Shown in pieces: positions 35,180 through 42,971 of a DNA stretch of 64,000 nt; position 1 is the first letter of the stretch; each line of letters opens with the position of its first letter. The notes beneath the pieces are model-generated. The model saw nothing but the letters and a program-made list of their open reading frames with translations. It did not search any database and had not been told where the DNA came from. The position numbers were made by a program, and so were the translations under genes. The stretch is from Rhodospirillales bacterium 24-66-33 (GTDB lineage Bacteria; Pseudomonadota; Alphaproteobacteria; Reyranellales; Reyranellaceae): NCBI GenBank assembly GCA_002281855.1, contig NCHQ01000012.1:1-64000 (forward strand), in the 5' to 3' direction.

Positions 35180-36055
35180 TCAGCCTTTCACGAAACGACC
35201 AAGAAGAGCCCGCGTCTCCGCGGCGGTATCGGCGCGGTGCAGGGCCACGGCGACGTTGGCCTCGAGGAAGCCGAGGCGACTGCCGCAATCGTAGCGCTGG
35301 CCAGCATAGCGCAGCGCGTGGAACGGTTTATGACCGATCATCTTCGCCATGGCGTCCGTGAGCTGAATTTCGCCGCCAGCCCCGGTCTCATGCCGGTCGA
35401 GATGGTCGAAGACTTCCGGCAGCAGCACGTAGCGGCCGATCAGGGCGAGGGTCGAAGGCGCTTCTTCCGGCTTGGGCTTTTCCACCATCCCGGTAATTTC
35501 CGACAGGTTACCCTGCTCGTTCTTCACCGCCGCGATGCCGTAGCTCTTCGTCTGCTCCCGCGGCACGTCCATGACGGCCACGACGCTGCCCCCCGTCTTC
35601 TCATGTGCCGTCACCAGCTGGCCGATGCAGCTCGGCGTGTCGATCGTGAGTTCGTCCGGCAGCAGGACGGCGAACGGCTCGTTTCCGATCCAGTGGCGGG
35701 CGCACCACACCGCATGTCCGAGGCCGAGCGGCTTCTGCTGGCGCGTGAAGATGGCATTGCCGGGCTTGATCGTCGCGCCCTGCGTCAGCTGCAGTTCGGA
35801 CGCCTTCTTGCGCTGCTCCAGGGTCGCTTCGAGTTCGTAGGCGTGATCGAAGTGATCTTCCAGCGCGCCCTTGTTGCGCCCGGACACGAAGACGAATTCC
35901 TCGATGCCGGCCGCGAGGCACTCCTCGACCGCATACTGGATGAGGGGCCGGTCGACGACGGTCAGCATCTCCTTCGGCATGGCTTTGGTCGCAGGCAGGA
36001 AACGTGTTCCCAGACCGGCGACGGGCAGGACCGCTTTACGAACACGCTGCGCCAT
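35180..36055 (-). CDS. galU: UTP--glucose-1-phosphate uridylyltransferase
   Basis: A 291-aa nucleotidyltransferase making UDP-glucose. It begins 'MAQRVRKAVLPVAGLGTRFL' with the nucleotide loop; 'KAMPKEMLTVVDRPLIQYAVEE' (core PKEMLTVVDRPLIQYAVEE), 'VLLPDELT' and 'GEIQLTDAM' are characteristic. The ATG at 36055 gives the standard N terminus (a longer GTG or ATG reading begins 15 nt before). The 110-nt gap upstream contains a TATACA box on the minus strand at about 36086, a possible -10; I see nothing else there. Confidence 0.95.
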   Translation of the reverse strand: MAQRVRKAVLPVAGLGTRFLPATKAMPKEMLTVVDRPLIQYAVEECLAAGIEEFVFVSGRNKGALEDHFDHAYELEATLEQRKKASELQLTQGATIKPGNAIFTRQQKPLGLGHAVWCARHWIGNEPFAVLLPDELTIDTPSCIGQLVTAHEKTGGSVVAVMDVPREQTKSYGIAAVKNEQGNLSEITGMVEKPKPEEAPSTLALIGRYVLLPEVFDHLDRHETGAGGEIQLTDAMAKMIGHKPFHALRYAGQRYDCGSRLGFLEANVAVALHRADTAAETRALLGRFVKG

Positions 36056-36165
36056 GCTTCTCGACCTCATTCAACGTCGGTTTGTATATTGGAATCAATG
36101 ATTTGACGGGATCGTGGCAGGCCCACGGCTGGCTTGATGCCATGTCGGCGCTCTGCCTGGCAAGA

Positions 36166-36879
36166 TCAACCGCCCAGCAACACATCTTTGGCCCGGTTGA
36201 TGCGCGCCGCCAGATCCGCAGTCCCTCCGACATCCGGATGCATGCGCTGGATGAGCCGCCGATGGGCTGCGCGAATCTCCTCCGAAGTGGCGCCTTGTTC
36301 CAGTCCGAGCACCGCGAGCGCTTCGTCACGTGTCATGTCGGCACGCGGACCGCCCGGCGGGGGGGCCTGCCGGGCAGAGCGCCAGTCCGCGCCGAGGCGG
36401 CGGTCGAGGTAGGCTTCGAGCACCCTCATCGAATCCGCGTCGCTTGCGCATTCCTCTCGGAGCTCCAGAAGCTCGCTGTCCCCGAGCACGTCGAGGGCGC
36501 GCCCCGCGAAGCGACCCGCCAGGACCGTCCCACCGACGTCCCCGCTCGCATGATCGATCCAGGCCTGCAGAAAGGTCGTCTTCACCTCCGTCCTCTGGCC
36601 CGCGCCGGGTGAACTGAAACCGCCCGAAGCTCGCTGCCGCACCGCTCGCGCAATGAGCGCTGTGATCACGACGCCCGCGAGGCCAAGCAGTTCCGGCATG
36701 AAGGCTGGTACGAAGCGAAGGCCGAAAATCAGCAGGCCGCCCACACCGATCCCCCCGAGCACCATCGCGATCACACGCAAGACGCGCGCCATCGAGGAGG
36801 GGGTTGCCCGCAGGAACCAGGAAATGCCCAAAGCGACGGCCGCGAAAGCGAGAAGCGCCAGAAGGAGCGCTGCCGGCAT
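36166..36879 (-). CDS. Membrane-anchored DnaJ-domain protein (Pam18/TIM14-like)
   Basis: A 237-aa protein. Two hydrophobic segments lie at the N terminus (about 2-20 and 34-75, the second long enough for two short helices), then a cytosolic linker of about 110 residues, then a C-terminal J domain (about 175-237) with the HPD motif in 'LIQRMHPDVGG' and the ending 'LAARINRAKDVLLGG' (the NxAxxxL pattern typical of TIM14). It should stimulate a DnaK-type Hsp70 at the membrane. It follows mltG by 1 nt. This arrangement of a C-terminal J domain is typical of alphaproteobacterial relatives of mitochondrial Pam18. Confidence 0.85.
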   Translation of the reverse strand: MPAALLLALLAFAAVALGISWFLRATPSSMARVLRVIAMVLGGIGVGGLLIFGLRFVPAFMPELLGLAGVVITALIARAVRQRASGGFSSPGAGQRTEVKTTFLQAWIDHASGDVGGTVLAGRFAGRALDVLGDSELLELREECASDADSMRVLEAYLDRRLGADWRSARQAPPPGGPRADMTRDEALAVLGLEQGATSEEIRAAHRRLIQRMHPDVGGTADLAARINRAKDVLLGG

Positions 36880-36880
36880 G

Positions 36881-37921
36881 CTATTGCCTGGTCGTTGGCG
36901 CCTGTGGCGCCGGCGTCTGCGGCTGGGTCTGAGGCTGGGATTCCGCCCGCTCGCGCTGGATCTGGCGCCAACGCTCGACGTTGCGATTGTGCTCCGGCAG
37001 CGTGAGGGCAAATGCGTGACCGCCCTGTCCGTCGGCCACGAAAAACAGCGAGCGGTCGCGCGCCGGGTTGGTCGCCGCCACGATCGAAGCCCGTCCCGGG
37101 TTGCAGATCGGCCCGCGCGGCAGGGCAGCGATCACATAGGTGTTGAAAGGCGTGTTCGACTGCAGGTCGGCGCGCGTCAGGTCGCGGCCGAGCGGCGCCT
37201 TGCCTTCGGTCAGCCCGTAGATGGTGGTGGGATCGCTCTCGAGCTTCATGCGGCGGCGCAGCCGGTTGATGAACACCGCGGCCACGCGGGTGCGCTCGGA
37301 CGGCACCGCCGTCTCCTTCTCGATCATCGATGCCAGGATGAGCGCCTCGCGCTTGTTGGCGAGCGGCAGGCCGGCGGCACGCTTGCGCCACGCCTCGTCG
37401 AGCGTCTTCTCCATCGCCTCCTTCATGCGCAGCAGCAGCCCGTCGCGTGTGTCGTCGCGCGAATAGAAGTACGTCTCGGGCAGGAGATCGCCTTCCTTGA
37501 CGTCGAGCGTGATGTCGCCCGAGAGCGCTTCGGTCTTGCGAACGAGCTCCAGCACTTCGGGCGTCGTCATGCCCTCGGGGATCGTGAGGCGTCGCTGTAC
37601 GACCTTACCCGACTGCAGGAGCGCGACGAGCGACTGCATCGAAGTGTGTGCCGGCACCTCGTACTCGCCCGCCTTGATGGGTTTGGGAGAGGGGTCGATC
37701 ATCAGCGCCACGCGGAACAGGCGCGGATGGGCGATGACACCCTCCTCCTGAAGCAGCTTGGACATGGTGGCGGGTCCCGCGCCGCGCGGAATCACGATGT
37801 TCTTCGTCTGCTCGAGCGGCCCCTGGGCCGTGAGGATGACGTGGCCGACATAGATCGAGCCGCCCATCAGGGTGACGAACAGCGCAATGAAGAAGAGAAC
37901 CCAGCGGAAGTAGCTGAGCAT
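36881..37921 (-). CDS. mltG: Endolytic murein transglycosylase MltG
   Basis: A 346-aa inner-membrane lytic transglycosylase (YceG/MltG) that cuts nascent glycan strands. It has one N-terminal TM helix (about 6-28), a LysM-like subdomain ('VIPRGAGPATMSKLLQEEGV'), and the catalytic domain with the essential Glu in 'ILASMIEKETAVPSERTRVA', followed by 'FINRLRRRMKLESDPTTIYG'. A Pro/Gln-rich tail (about 320-346) is an addition beyond the family core. It starts 22 nt after fabF; mltG next to fabF is common in proteobacteria. Confidence 0.93.
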   Translation of the reverse strand: MLSYFRWVLFFIALFVTLMGGSIYVGHVILTAQGPLEQTKNIVIPRGAGPATMSKLLQEEGVIAHPRLFRVALMIDPSPKPIKAGEYEVPAHTSMQSLVALLQSGKVVQRRLTIPEGMTTPEVLELVRKTEALSGDITLDVKEGDLLPETYFYSRDDTRDGLLLRMKEAMEKTLDEAWRKRAAGLPLANKREALILASMIEKETAVPSERTRVAAVFINRLRRRMKLESDPTTIYGLTEGKAPLGRDLTRADLQSNTPFNTYVIAALPRGPICNPGRASIVAATNPARDRSLFFVADGQGGHAFALTLPEHNRNVERWRQIQRERAESQPQTQPQTPAPQAPTTRQ

Positions 37922-37943
37922 GACTCAGCTCCTCAGAAAGAAA

Positions 37944-39200
37944 TCAGACGGGTCCGACGATCAGGGACGCGTTGGTGCCGCCGAACCCGAACGAGTTGCT
38001 CAGGGCGTGGCGGACCTTGCGCTGCTTGGCCTGCTTCGGCACGAGATCGATGTCGCAGCCCTCGTCCGGCTCATCGAGATTGAGCGTGGGCGGAACCGCC
38101 TGATCGATCAGGGATTTGATGGAATAGATCGCCTCGATCGCGCCGGCCGCGCCCAGCAGATGGCCGGTGGCCGACTTGGTCGACGACATCGAGAGATTGT
38201 AGACATCCTGACCGAAGGTGCGCTTCACGGCGCCGAGCTCGATCACGTCGGCCATGGTCGATGTGCCGTGGGCGTTCACATAGTCGATCTGGTCGGTACC
38301 GAGATTGGCTCGCTTCAACGCCGCCTTCATGGCGCGCGCCGCACCGTCGCCATCCTCGGACGGAGCCGTGATGTGATAGGCGTCGCCCGACAGGCCATAG
38401 CCGAGGATTTCGGCGTAGATCTTGGCCCCGCGCTTCTTGGCATGCTCGTATTCCTCGAGCACGAGACAGCCGGCGCCCTCGCCCATCACGAAGCCGTCGC
38501 GCCGCTTATCCCAGGGACGCGAGGCCTGCGTCGGCGTGTCGTTGAAATCGGTCGAAAGCGCCTTGCAGGCATTGAAGCCCGCGATGCCGATCCGGCAGAT
38601 CGCGGCTTCGGCGCCGCCGGCCACCATGACGTCGGCATCCTCGTACTGGATCAGCCGGGCCGCATCGCCGATCGCATGCGCACCGGTGGCACAGGCCGTG
38701 ACGACGGCGTGGTTCGGGCCCTTGAAGCCGTACTTGATCGAGACCTGCCCCGACACGAGGTTGATGAGGGCCGAGGGAATGAAGAAGGGGCTGACGCGGC
38801 GAGGCCCCCGCTCCTTCAGGACCAGCGACGTCTCGTAGATCGTCTGGAGACCGCCGATTCCGGAACCGATCATGACGCCGGTCCGGTTGAGACCCTCCTC
38901 GTCCTGCGGCATCCAGCCGGAATCCTCGACCGCCTGCTGGGCAGCCGCGATTCCGAAGATGATGAACTTGTCGAGCTTCCGCTGCTCCTTCGGCGCAAGG
39001 TAGTCGTCCACGTTGAAGTGGCCGTTTGCCTTGTCGCCTTGGGGGACCTCGCCCGCGATCTTGGTCGCGAGATCCGAAGTGTCGAAAGCCTGGATCGACC
39101 GGATGCCGGACTCCGCCGCCATCAGGCGGCGCCAGTTCGTGTCCACGCCGTCACCCAACGGCGTGACCATCCCCATGCCGGTTACGACAACACGCCTCAT
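37944..39200 (-). CDS. fabF: 3-oxoacyl-[acyl-carrier-protein] synthase II
   Basis: A 418-aa condensing enzyme of fatty acid elongation. It has the standard 'MRRVVVTGMGMVTPLG' start, catalytic C170 in 'VVTACATGAHAIG', and the two His in 'VNAHGTSTM' and 'TGHLLGAAGA'. It extends acyl-ACP with malonyl-ACP, including the step leading to cis-vaccenate. It lies 34 nt after acpP. An upstream reading to 39305 would overlap acpP and is rejected. Confidence 0.96.
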   Translation of the reverse strand: MRRVVVTGMGMVTPLGDGVDTNWRRLMAAESGIRSIQAFDTSDLATKIAGEVPQGDKANGHFNVDDYLAPKEQRKLDKFIIFGIAAAQQAVEDSGWMPQDEEGLNRTGVMIGSGIGGLQTIYETSLVLKERGPRRVSPFFIPSALINLVSGQVSIKYGFKGPNHAVVTACATGAHAIGDAARLIQYEDADVMVAGGAEAAICRIGIAGFNACKALSTDFNDTPTQASRPWDKRRDGFVMGEGAGCLVLEEYEHAKKRGAKIYAEILGYGLSGDAYHITAPSEDGDGAARAMKAALKRANLGTDQIDYVNAHGTSTMADVIELGAVKRTFGQDVYNLSMSSTKSATGHLLGAAGAIEAIYSIKSLIDQAVPPTLNLDEPDEGCDIDLVPKQAKQRKVRHALSNSFGFGGTNASLIVGPV

Positions 39201-39234
39201 CTTCCGCCCTTCCTCTTTCAGGAACCGGTGAAGA

Positions 39235-39474
39235 TCAGGACTTCGCGGTGCCTTTGATGAAGCCGATGGCATCGCCGACGGTCTGGATCTTCTCCGCCGC
39301 GTCATCGGGAATTTCGATGCCGAATTCTTCCTCGAACGCCATCACCAGCTCGACCGTGTCGAGGCTGTCCGCGCCGAGGTCGTCGATGAACTTGGCCTCT
39401 TCCTTGACCTGCGCGGCCTCGACGCCGAGATGCTCGACGACGATCTTCTTAACGCGCTCGGCAATATCGCTCAT
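39235..39474 (-). CDS. acpP: Acyl carrier protein
   Basis: A 79-aa acidic four-helix carrier with the phosphopantetheine attachment Ser S37 in '[19 protein letters not shown]' (the DSL motif). It carries growing acyl chains between the Fab enzymes encoded on both sides. The 134-nt gap to fabG (39475-39608) probably holds its own promoter, as acpP is usually expressed more strongly than its neighbours, but I could not pick out convincing boxes. Confidence 0.97.
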   Translation of the reverse strand: MSDIAERVKKIVVEHLGVEAAQVKEEAKFIDDLGADSLDTVELVMAFEEEFGIEIPDDAAEKIQTVGDAIGFIKGTAKS

Positions 39475-39608
39475 TGTCTTATCCTTCCCGTGTATCCAAC
39501 AAAATCCGGTCGCCAGGGGGTTGGCGAATGCCGGGCTCTTAACATAGCTCCCGTGCCATTGGCTAGGTCCGAAAAGCCCACAGAATCAGGCACTTGTAAG
39601 CCTGTCCC

Positions 39609-40349
39609 TCAGATCATCGCCATCCCGCCGTTGATGTGCAGCGTCTGACCCGTGACGTAGGCGGCCTCGTCGCTGGCGAGATAGACCACGCCGGCCGCAA
39701 TCTCTTCGGGCGTACCGAGCCGGTCGGCAGGGACACGACCGAGAATGGCTTTTTTCTGGTCGTCCGTCAGCACGTCGGTCATCGGTGTGGCGATGAAGCC
39801 CGGCGCCAGGCAGTTCACGGTGATGCCGCGCGACGCCAGCTCCTGCGCCAGCGACTTCGACATGCCGATCAGGCCGGCCTTGGCCGCCGCATAGTTCGCC
39901 TGCCCCGGATTGCCGGTGACGCCGACGATGGAGGTGATGTTGACGACCCGGCCGAAGCGCCGCTTCATCATTCCCCGCATCGACGCGCGGATCAGGCGGA
40001 AGGTCCCCGTCAGGTTCACCTGCAGGACCTTTTCCCACTCCTCGTCCTTCATGCGCATCGAGATGTTGTCGCGCGTGATGCCGGCGTTGTTCACGAGGAT
40101 ATCGAGCTTGCCGCCCATGGCGGCCTCCGCCTCCTTGGCCAGCCGGTCGATGTCGGCCGGATCGTCCATCCTGGCTGCCACCACGTGAGCACGCTCGCCG
40201 AGCGACGCCTTGAGCTGCTCCAGCGCCTCGGCACGTGTGCCCGACAGGGTGACGGTCGCGCCCTGCTTATGCAGCGCGCGCGCGATCGCCCCGCCGATCC
40301 CCCCGGATGCGCCGGTGACGAGAGCTGCCTTGCCGCTCAGATCGAACAT
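39609..40349 (-). CDS. fabG: 3-oxoacyl-[acyl-carrier-protein] reductase
   Basis: A 246-aa short-chain dehydrogenase reducing beta-ketoacyl-ACP with NADPH. It has the 'VTGASGGIGGAIA' nucleotide loop, 'LVNNAGITRDN', and the catalytic triad S140, Y153 and K157 ('NITSIVG', 'YAAAKAGL'). It ends 'VTGQTLHINGGMAMI', a normal FabG C terminus. It starts 12 nt after fabD in the fabD-fabG-acpP-fabF order. Confidence 0.96.
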   Translation of the reverse strand: MFDLSGKAALVTGASGGIGGAIARALHKQGATVTLSGTRAEALEQLKASLGERAHVVAARMDDPADIDRLAKEAEAAMGGKLDILVNNAGITRDNISMRMKDEEWEKVLQVNLTGTFRLIRASMRGMMKRRFGRVVNITSIVGVTGNPGQANYAAAKAGLIGMSKSLAQELASRGITVNCLAPGFIATPMTDVLTDDQKKAILGRVPADRLGTPEEIAAGVVYLASDEAAYVTGQTLHINGGMAMI

Positions 40350-40361
40350 GGCACTCTCTCC

Positions 40362-41303
40362 TTATGCCGTCTTCAGAAAGGCTTCGATGTCCGCCGGCGT
40401 GTTCAGCGCCATGCCGGTCATGTCCTTGTCGATGCGCTTCACGAGGCCCGACAAGACCTTGCCGGTGCCGCATTCGACCAAGGCGTCGACGCCCTTGGTC
40501 TTCATATACTGGACGCTCTCGCGCCAACGGACGAGGCCGGTGACCTGTTCCACCAGCCTCTGCTTGATGGAGGCCGGGTCGCTGAGTTCGGAGGCCAGCA
40601 CGTTGGACACGAGCGGCACGCGCGGGGGCGTCAGCACGACTTCCTCCAGCGCGACCTTCATGGCGTCGGCGGCCGGCTGCATCAGCGGGCAATGGAAAGG
40701 AGCGCTCACCGGCAGCATCATGCCGCGCTTGCAGCCCCGCGACTTGGCGGCCTCGATGGCCCGCTCGACCGCTTCCTTGTGGCCGCTCACGACGATCTGG
40801 CCGCCGCCATTGTCGTTCGCGACGGCGACGACCTCGCCCTGGGCCGCTTCCTTGCAGGCTTCCTGAGCGGCTTCCAGCTCGATGCCGAGCAGGGCCGCCA
40901 TGGCGCCCACCCCGACCGGCACGGCCTTCTGCATGGACTGTCCGCGCAGCTTCAGGAGGCGGGCCGCATCCGCGAGCGTCAGGGCGCCGGCAGCGGCAAG
41001 CGCCGAATATTCACCGAGCGAATGTCCCGCGACATAGGCGGCGAGCGACGACAGCGGCTTTCCTCCGTCCTTCTCCAGGATCCGGGTGACCGCGACGCTC
41101 ACCGCCATGAGGGCGGGCTGGGCGTTCTCCGTCAGGACGAGGTCGCCCTCCGGGCCCTCCCGCATCAACTTCGACAGATTCTGCTTCAGCGCCTCGTCGA
41201 CCTCCCCGAATACCTCCCGGGCGGTGGCAAAGGCACCTGCGAGTTCTGCCCCCATGCCAACAGCCTGGGATCCCTGCCCCGGAAAGACGAAAGCCCGACT
41301 CAT
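40362..41303 (-). CDS. fabD: Malonyl-CoA--ACP transacylase
   Basis: A 313-aa acyltransferase charging ACP with malonate. It begins 'MSRAFVFPGQGSQAVGMG', with the nucleophile S95 in 'VAGHSLGEYSAL' and the conserved His in 'MLPVSAPFHCPLM'. ATG 41303 is the standard start. It is the first gene of the fab cluster and diverges from rpsF across 237 bp. Confidence 0.96.
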   Translation of the reverse strand: MSRAFVFPGQGSQAVGMGAELAGAFATAREVFGEVDEALKQNLSKLMREGPEGDLVLTENAQPALMAVSVAVTRILEKDGGKPLSSLAAYVAGHSLGEYSALAAAGALTLADAARLLKLRGQSMQKAVPVGVGAMAALLGIELEAAQEACKEAAQGEVVAVANDNGGGQIVVSGHKEAVERAIEAAKSRGCKRGMMLPVSAPFHCPLMQPAADAMKVALEEVVLTPPRVPLVSNVLASELSDPASIKQRLVEQVTGLVRWRESVQYMKTKGVDALVECGTGKVLSGLVKRIDKDMTGMALNTPADIEAFLKTA

Positions 41304-41384
41304 GCGCGTTTTCCCATGATTTTCATCGCAATTGCGGGCAGTCATACCGGGGCGCGGGGCGCAGTCAAGCCGCTCCGGGAATAC

Positions 41385-41412
41385 TTGCATTCGGACTGCC
41401 GGCCTGTATAAC
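41385..41412 (+). promoter_or_regulatory. Predicted promoter of rpsF-rpsR-rplI
   Basis: TTGCAT at 41385-41390 and TATAAC at 41407-41412 are separated by 16 nt. The layout and -10 match the aroQ promoter at 11712. It would give a leader of about 120 nt before rpsF, which contains the hairpin at 41451-41480. Confidence 0.6.
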
Positions 41413-41450
41413 CGCCCCTCTTCGGGGCCTCAGTCGGCCTCGATCTCCTT

Positions 41451-41480
41451 GCCGCCCCGGTGCATTCCGCGTGGGGCGGC
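41451..41480 (+). ncRNA. rpsF leader hairpin, candidate S6:S18 autoregulatory element
   Basis: GCCGCCCC (41451-41458) pairs perfectly with GGGGCGGC (41473-41480). The 14-nt internal part contains ATTCCGCG with a CCG, and a small GCCCC/GGGGC stem lies just upstream at 41414-41428. In many bacteria the S6:S18 complex binds a leader motif with an exposed CCG that mimics 16S helix 22. Position and composition fit, but the exact consensus could not be checked. Confidence 0.4.
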
Positions 41481-41540
41481 TAGATCCGGGCGGTTCCTTG
41501 GAACTCCGGGTCACTAACAGCCATAAGGAGCCGAATCTAC

Positions 41541-41996
41541 ATGGCACTCTACGAGAATGTCTTCATTGCGCGTCAGGACGTTGCGACGACGCAAGTGGAG
41601 GCTCTGACCACCCAGTTCTCCGAACTGGTCGCCAGCTTGGGCGGCACCGTCTCCAAGAAGGAGTATTGGGGCCTGCGCTCGCTGACCTACCGCATCAAGA
41701 AGAACCGCAAGGGTCACTACACCCTGCTCAACATCGACGCCCCCGCGGCGGCGGTGAAGGAGCTGGAGCGCACGATGTCGATCAACGAAGACATCATCCG
41801 CTACATGACCGTGCGCGTCGACGAGCTTGAGGAAGCCCCGTCGGCCATCATGGTGCGCAGCGCCGAGAAGTCCGACCGCCCGGGTGGCGATCGTGGCGAC
41901 CGCTGGGGCGATCGCCCGCCGCGTCGCGAGCGTTCGCGCTTCGGCGACGAGGGCGGTGCCGCCCCGGTGGCCGCTGAAACGGGAGAAGAAGCATGA
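41541..41996 (+). CDS. rpsF: 30S ribosomal protein S6
   Basis: A 151-aa ribosomal protein of the 30S platform. It begins '[20 protein letters not shown]' and contains '[22 protein letters not shown]' (core [16 protein letters not shown]). The C-terminal third (about 108-151) is a charged extension rich in Arg, Asp and Gly, longer than in E. coli. A good Shine-Dalgarno (AAGGAG) lies 11 nt upstream. It partners S18, encoded directly after it with a 4-nt overlap. Confidence 0.97.
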   Translation: MALYENVFIARQDVATTQVEALTTQFSELVASLGGTVSKKEYWGLRSLTYRIKKNRKGHYTLLNIDAPAAAVKELERTMSINEDIIRYMTVRVDELEEAPSAIMVRSAEKSDRPGGDRGDRWGDRPPRRERSRFGDEGGAAPVAAETGEEA

Positions 41997-42226
41997 GCGC
42001 CCAGCGTCGTCCGTTCACCCGCCGCCGCAAGAGCTGCCCGTTCTCCGGCGCCAACGCTCCGAAGATCGATTACAAGGACGTGCGTCTCCTGCAGCGCTTC
42101 ATTTCCGAACGCGGCAAGATCGTACCGAGCCGCATCTCGGCGGTGTCGTCCAAGAAGCAGCGCGAACTCGCCCAGGCGATCAAGCGCGCCCGCTTCCTGG
42201 CGCTCCTGCCCTACCTCATCGCCTAG
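41993..42226 (+). CDS. rpsR: 30S ribosomal protein S18
   Basis: A 77-aa basic protein of the 30S platform that binds as a dimer with S6. It contains '[20 protein letters not shown]', '[20 protein letters not shown]' and '[10 protein letters not shown]', all typical. It starts inside the rpsF stop (ATGA at 41993), so translation is coupled to its partner. A single Cys is present; this is the non-zinc form. Confidence 0.97.
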   Translation: MSAQRRPFTRRRKSCPFSGANAPKIDYKDVRLLQRFISERGKIVPSRISAVSSKKQRELAQAIKRARFLALLPYLIA

Positions 42227-42241
42227 TCGGGAGACGCAATC

Positions 42242-42889
42242 ATGCCGATGAACGTCATCCTGCTCGAGCGCGTGCCGAAACTGGGCCAGATGGGCGACGT
42301 TGTGAAGGTGAAGCCCGGCTTCGCCCGCAACTACCTCCTGCCGCAGAAGAAGGCGCTGCGCGCGACCAAGGACAATATCACCTACTTCGAATCGCAGCGT
42401 AAGGTCCTGGAGGCGCAGAACCTCGAGCGCCGCCAGGAAGCCGAAGCGGTCGGCGGCAAGATGAGCGACCTCAAGGTCATCATCATCCGACAGGCCTCCG
42501 AGGCGCTCCAGCTCTACGGTTCGGTCACCTCGCGTGACATCGCCGACGGCGCCGCCACCCAGGGCGTCAAGATCGAGCGCAGCCAGGTCGAACTGGACAA
42601 GCCGATCAAGGCGCTGGGCGAGCACAAAATCAAGATCCACCTCCATCCGGAAGTGGTGGTCGAGATCTCCGTGCTGGTTGCCCGCTCCGCCGAAGAGGCC
42701 GAGTTCCTCGCCAAGGGCGGCAGGCTGGTCGCGGAGACCGAGCGTGCGGCCATGGAGGCGGCGGAAGCCGCCCAGCGTGCGGCCAATCAGGCCGCCGCGC
42801 TGTTCGAGGCCAAGTCGGCCGAGGCTGCCGAGGGCGAAGGCGAAAACGCCGAGGCTGCGGCCGAAGAAACGCCGGCCGACCAGAAGTAA
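42242..42889 (+). CDS. rplI: 50S ribosomal protein L9
   Basis: A 215-aa ribosomal protein. The N domain is 'VILLERVPKLGQMGDVVKVK' then 'PGFARNYLLPQKKAL', followed by the connecting helix (about 45-78) and C domain. A tail of about 65 residues rich in Ala and Glu extends beyond the usual 150 aa, a common alphaproteobacterial feature. It is the last gene of the operon, and a strong terminator hairpin follows 33 nt after the stop. Confidence 0.96.
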   Translation: MPMNVILLERVPKLGQMGDVVKVKPGFARNYLLPQKKALRATKDNITYFESQRKVLEAQNLERRQEAEAVGGKMSDLKVIIIRQASEALQLYGSVTSRDIADGAATQGVKIERSQVELDKPIKALGEHKIKIHLHPEVVVEISVLVARSAEEAEFLAKGGRLVAETERAAMEAAEAAQRAANQAAALFEAKSAEAAEGEGENAEAAAEETPADQK

Positions 42890-42922
42890 TCCGCGTGCCG
42901 ACAGGCACCGCACAGCGCTTCG

Positions 42923-42963
42923 AACGCATGCCATCGCACCACGATGGCATGCGTTTTCTTTTG
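42923..42963 (+). terminator. Terminator of the rpsF-rpsR-rplI operon
   Basis: AACGCATGCCATCG (42923-42936) pairs fully with CGATGGCATGCGTT (42942-42955) over a CACCA loop, then TTTCTTTT follows. A 14-bp perfect stem with a U-rich tail is a very strong intrinsic terminator. It ends 8 nt before the presumed TTG start of the next gene, so it also occupies that gene's leader. Confidence 0.9.
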
Positions 42964-42971
42964 GTGCATCT

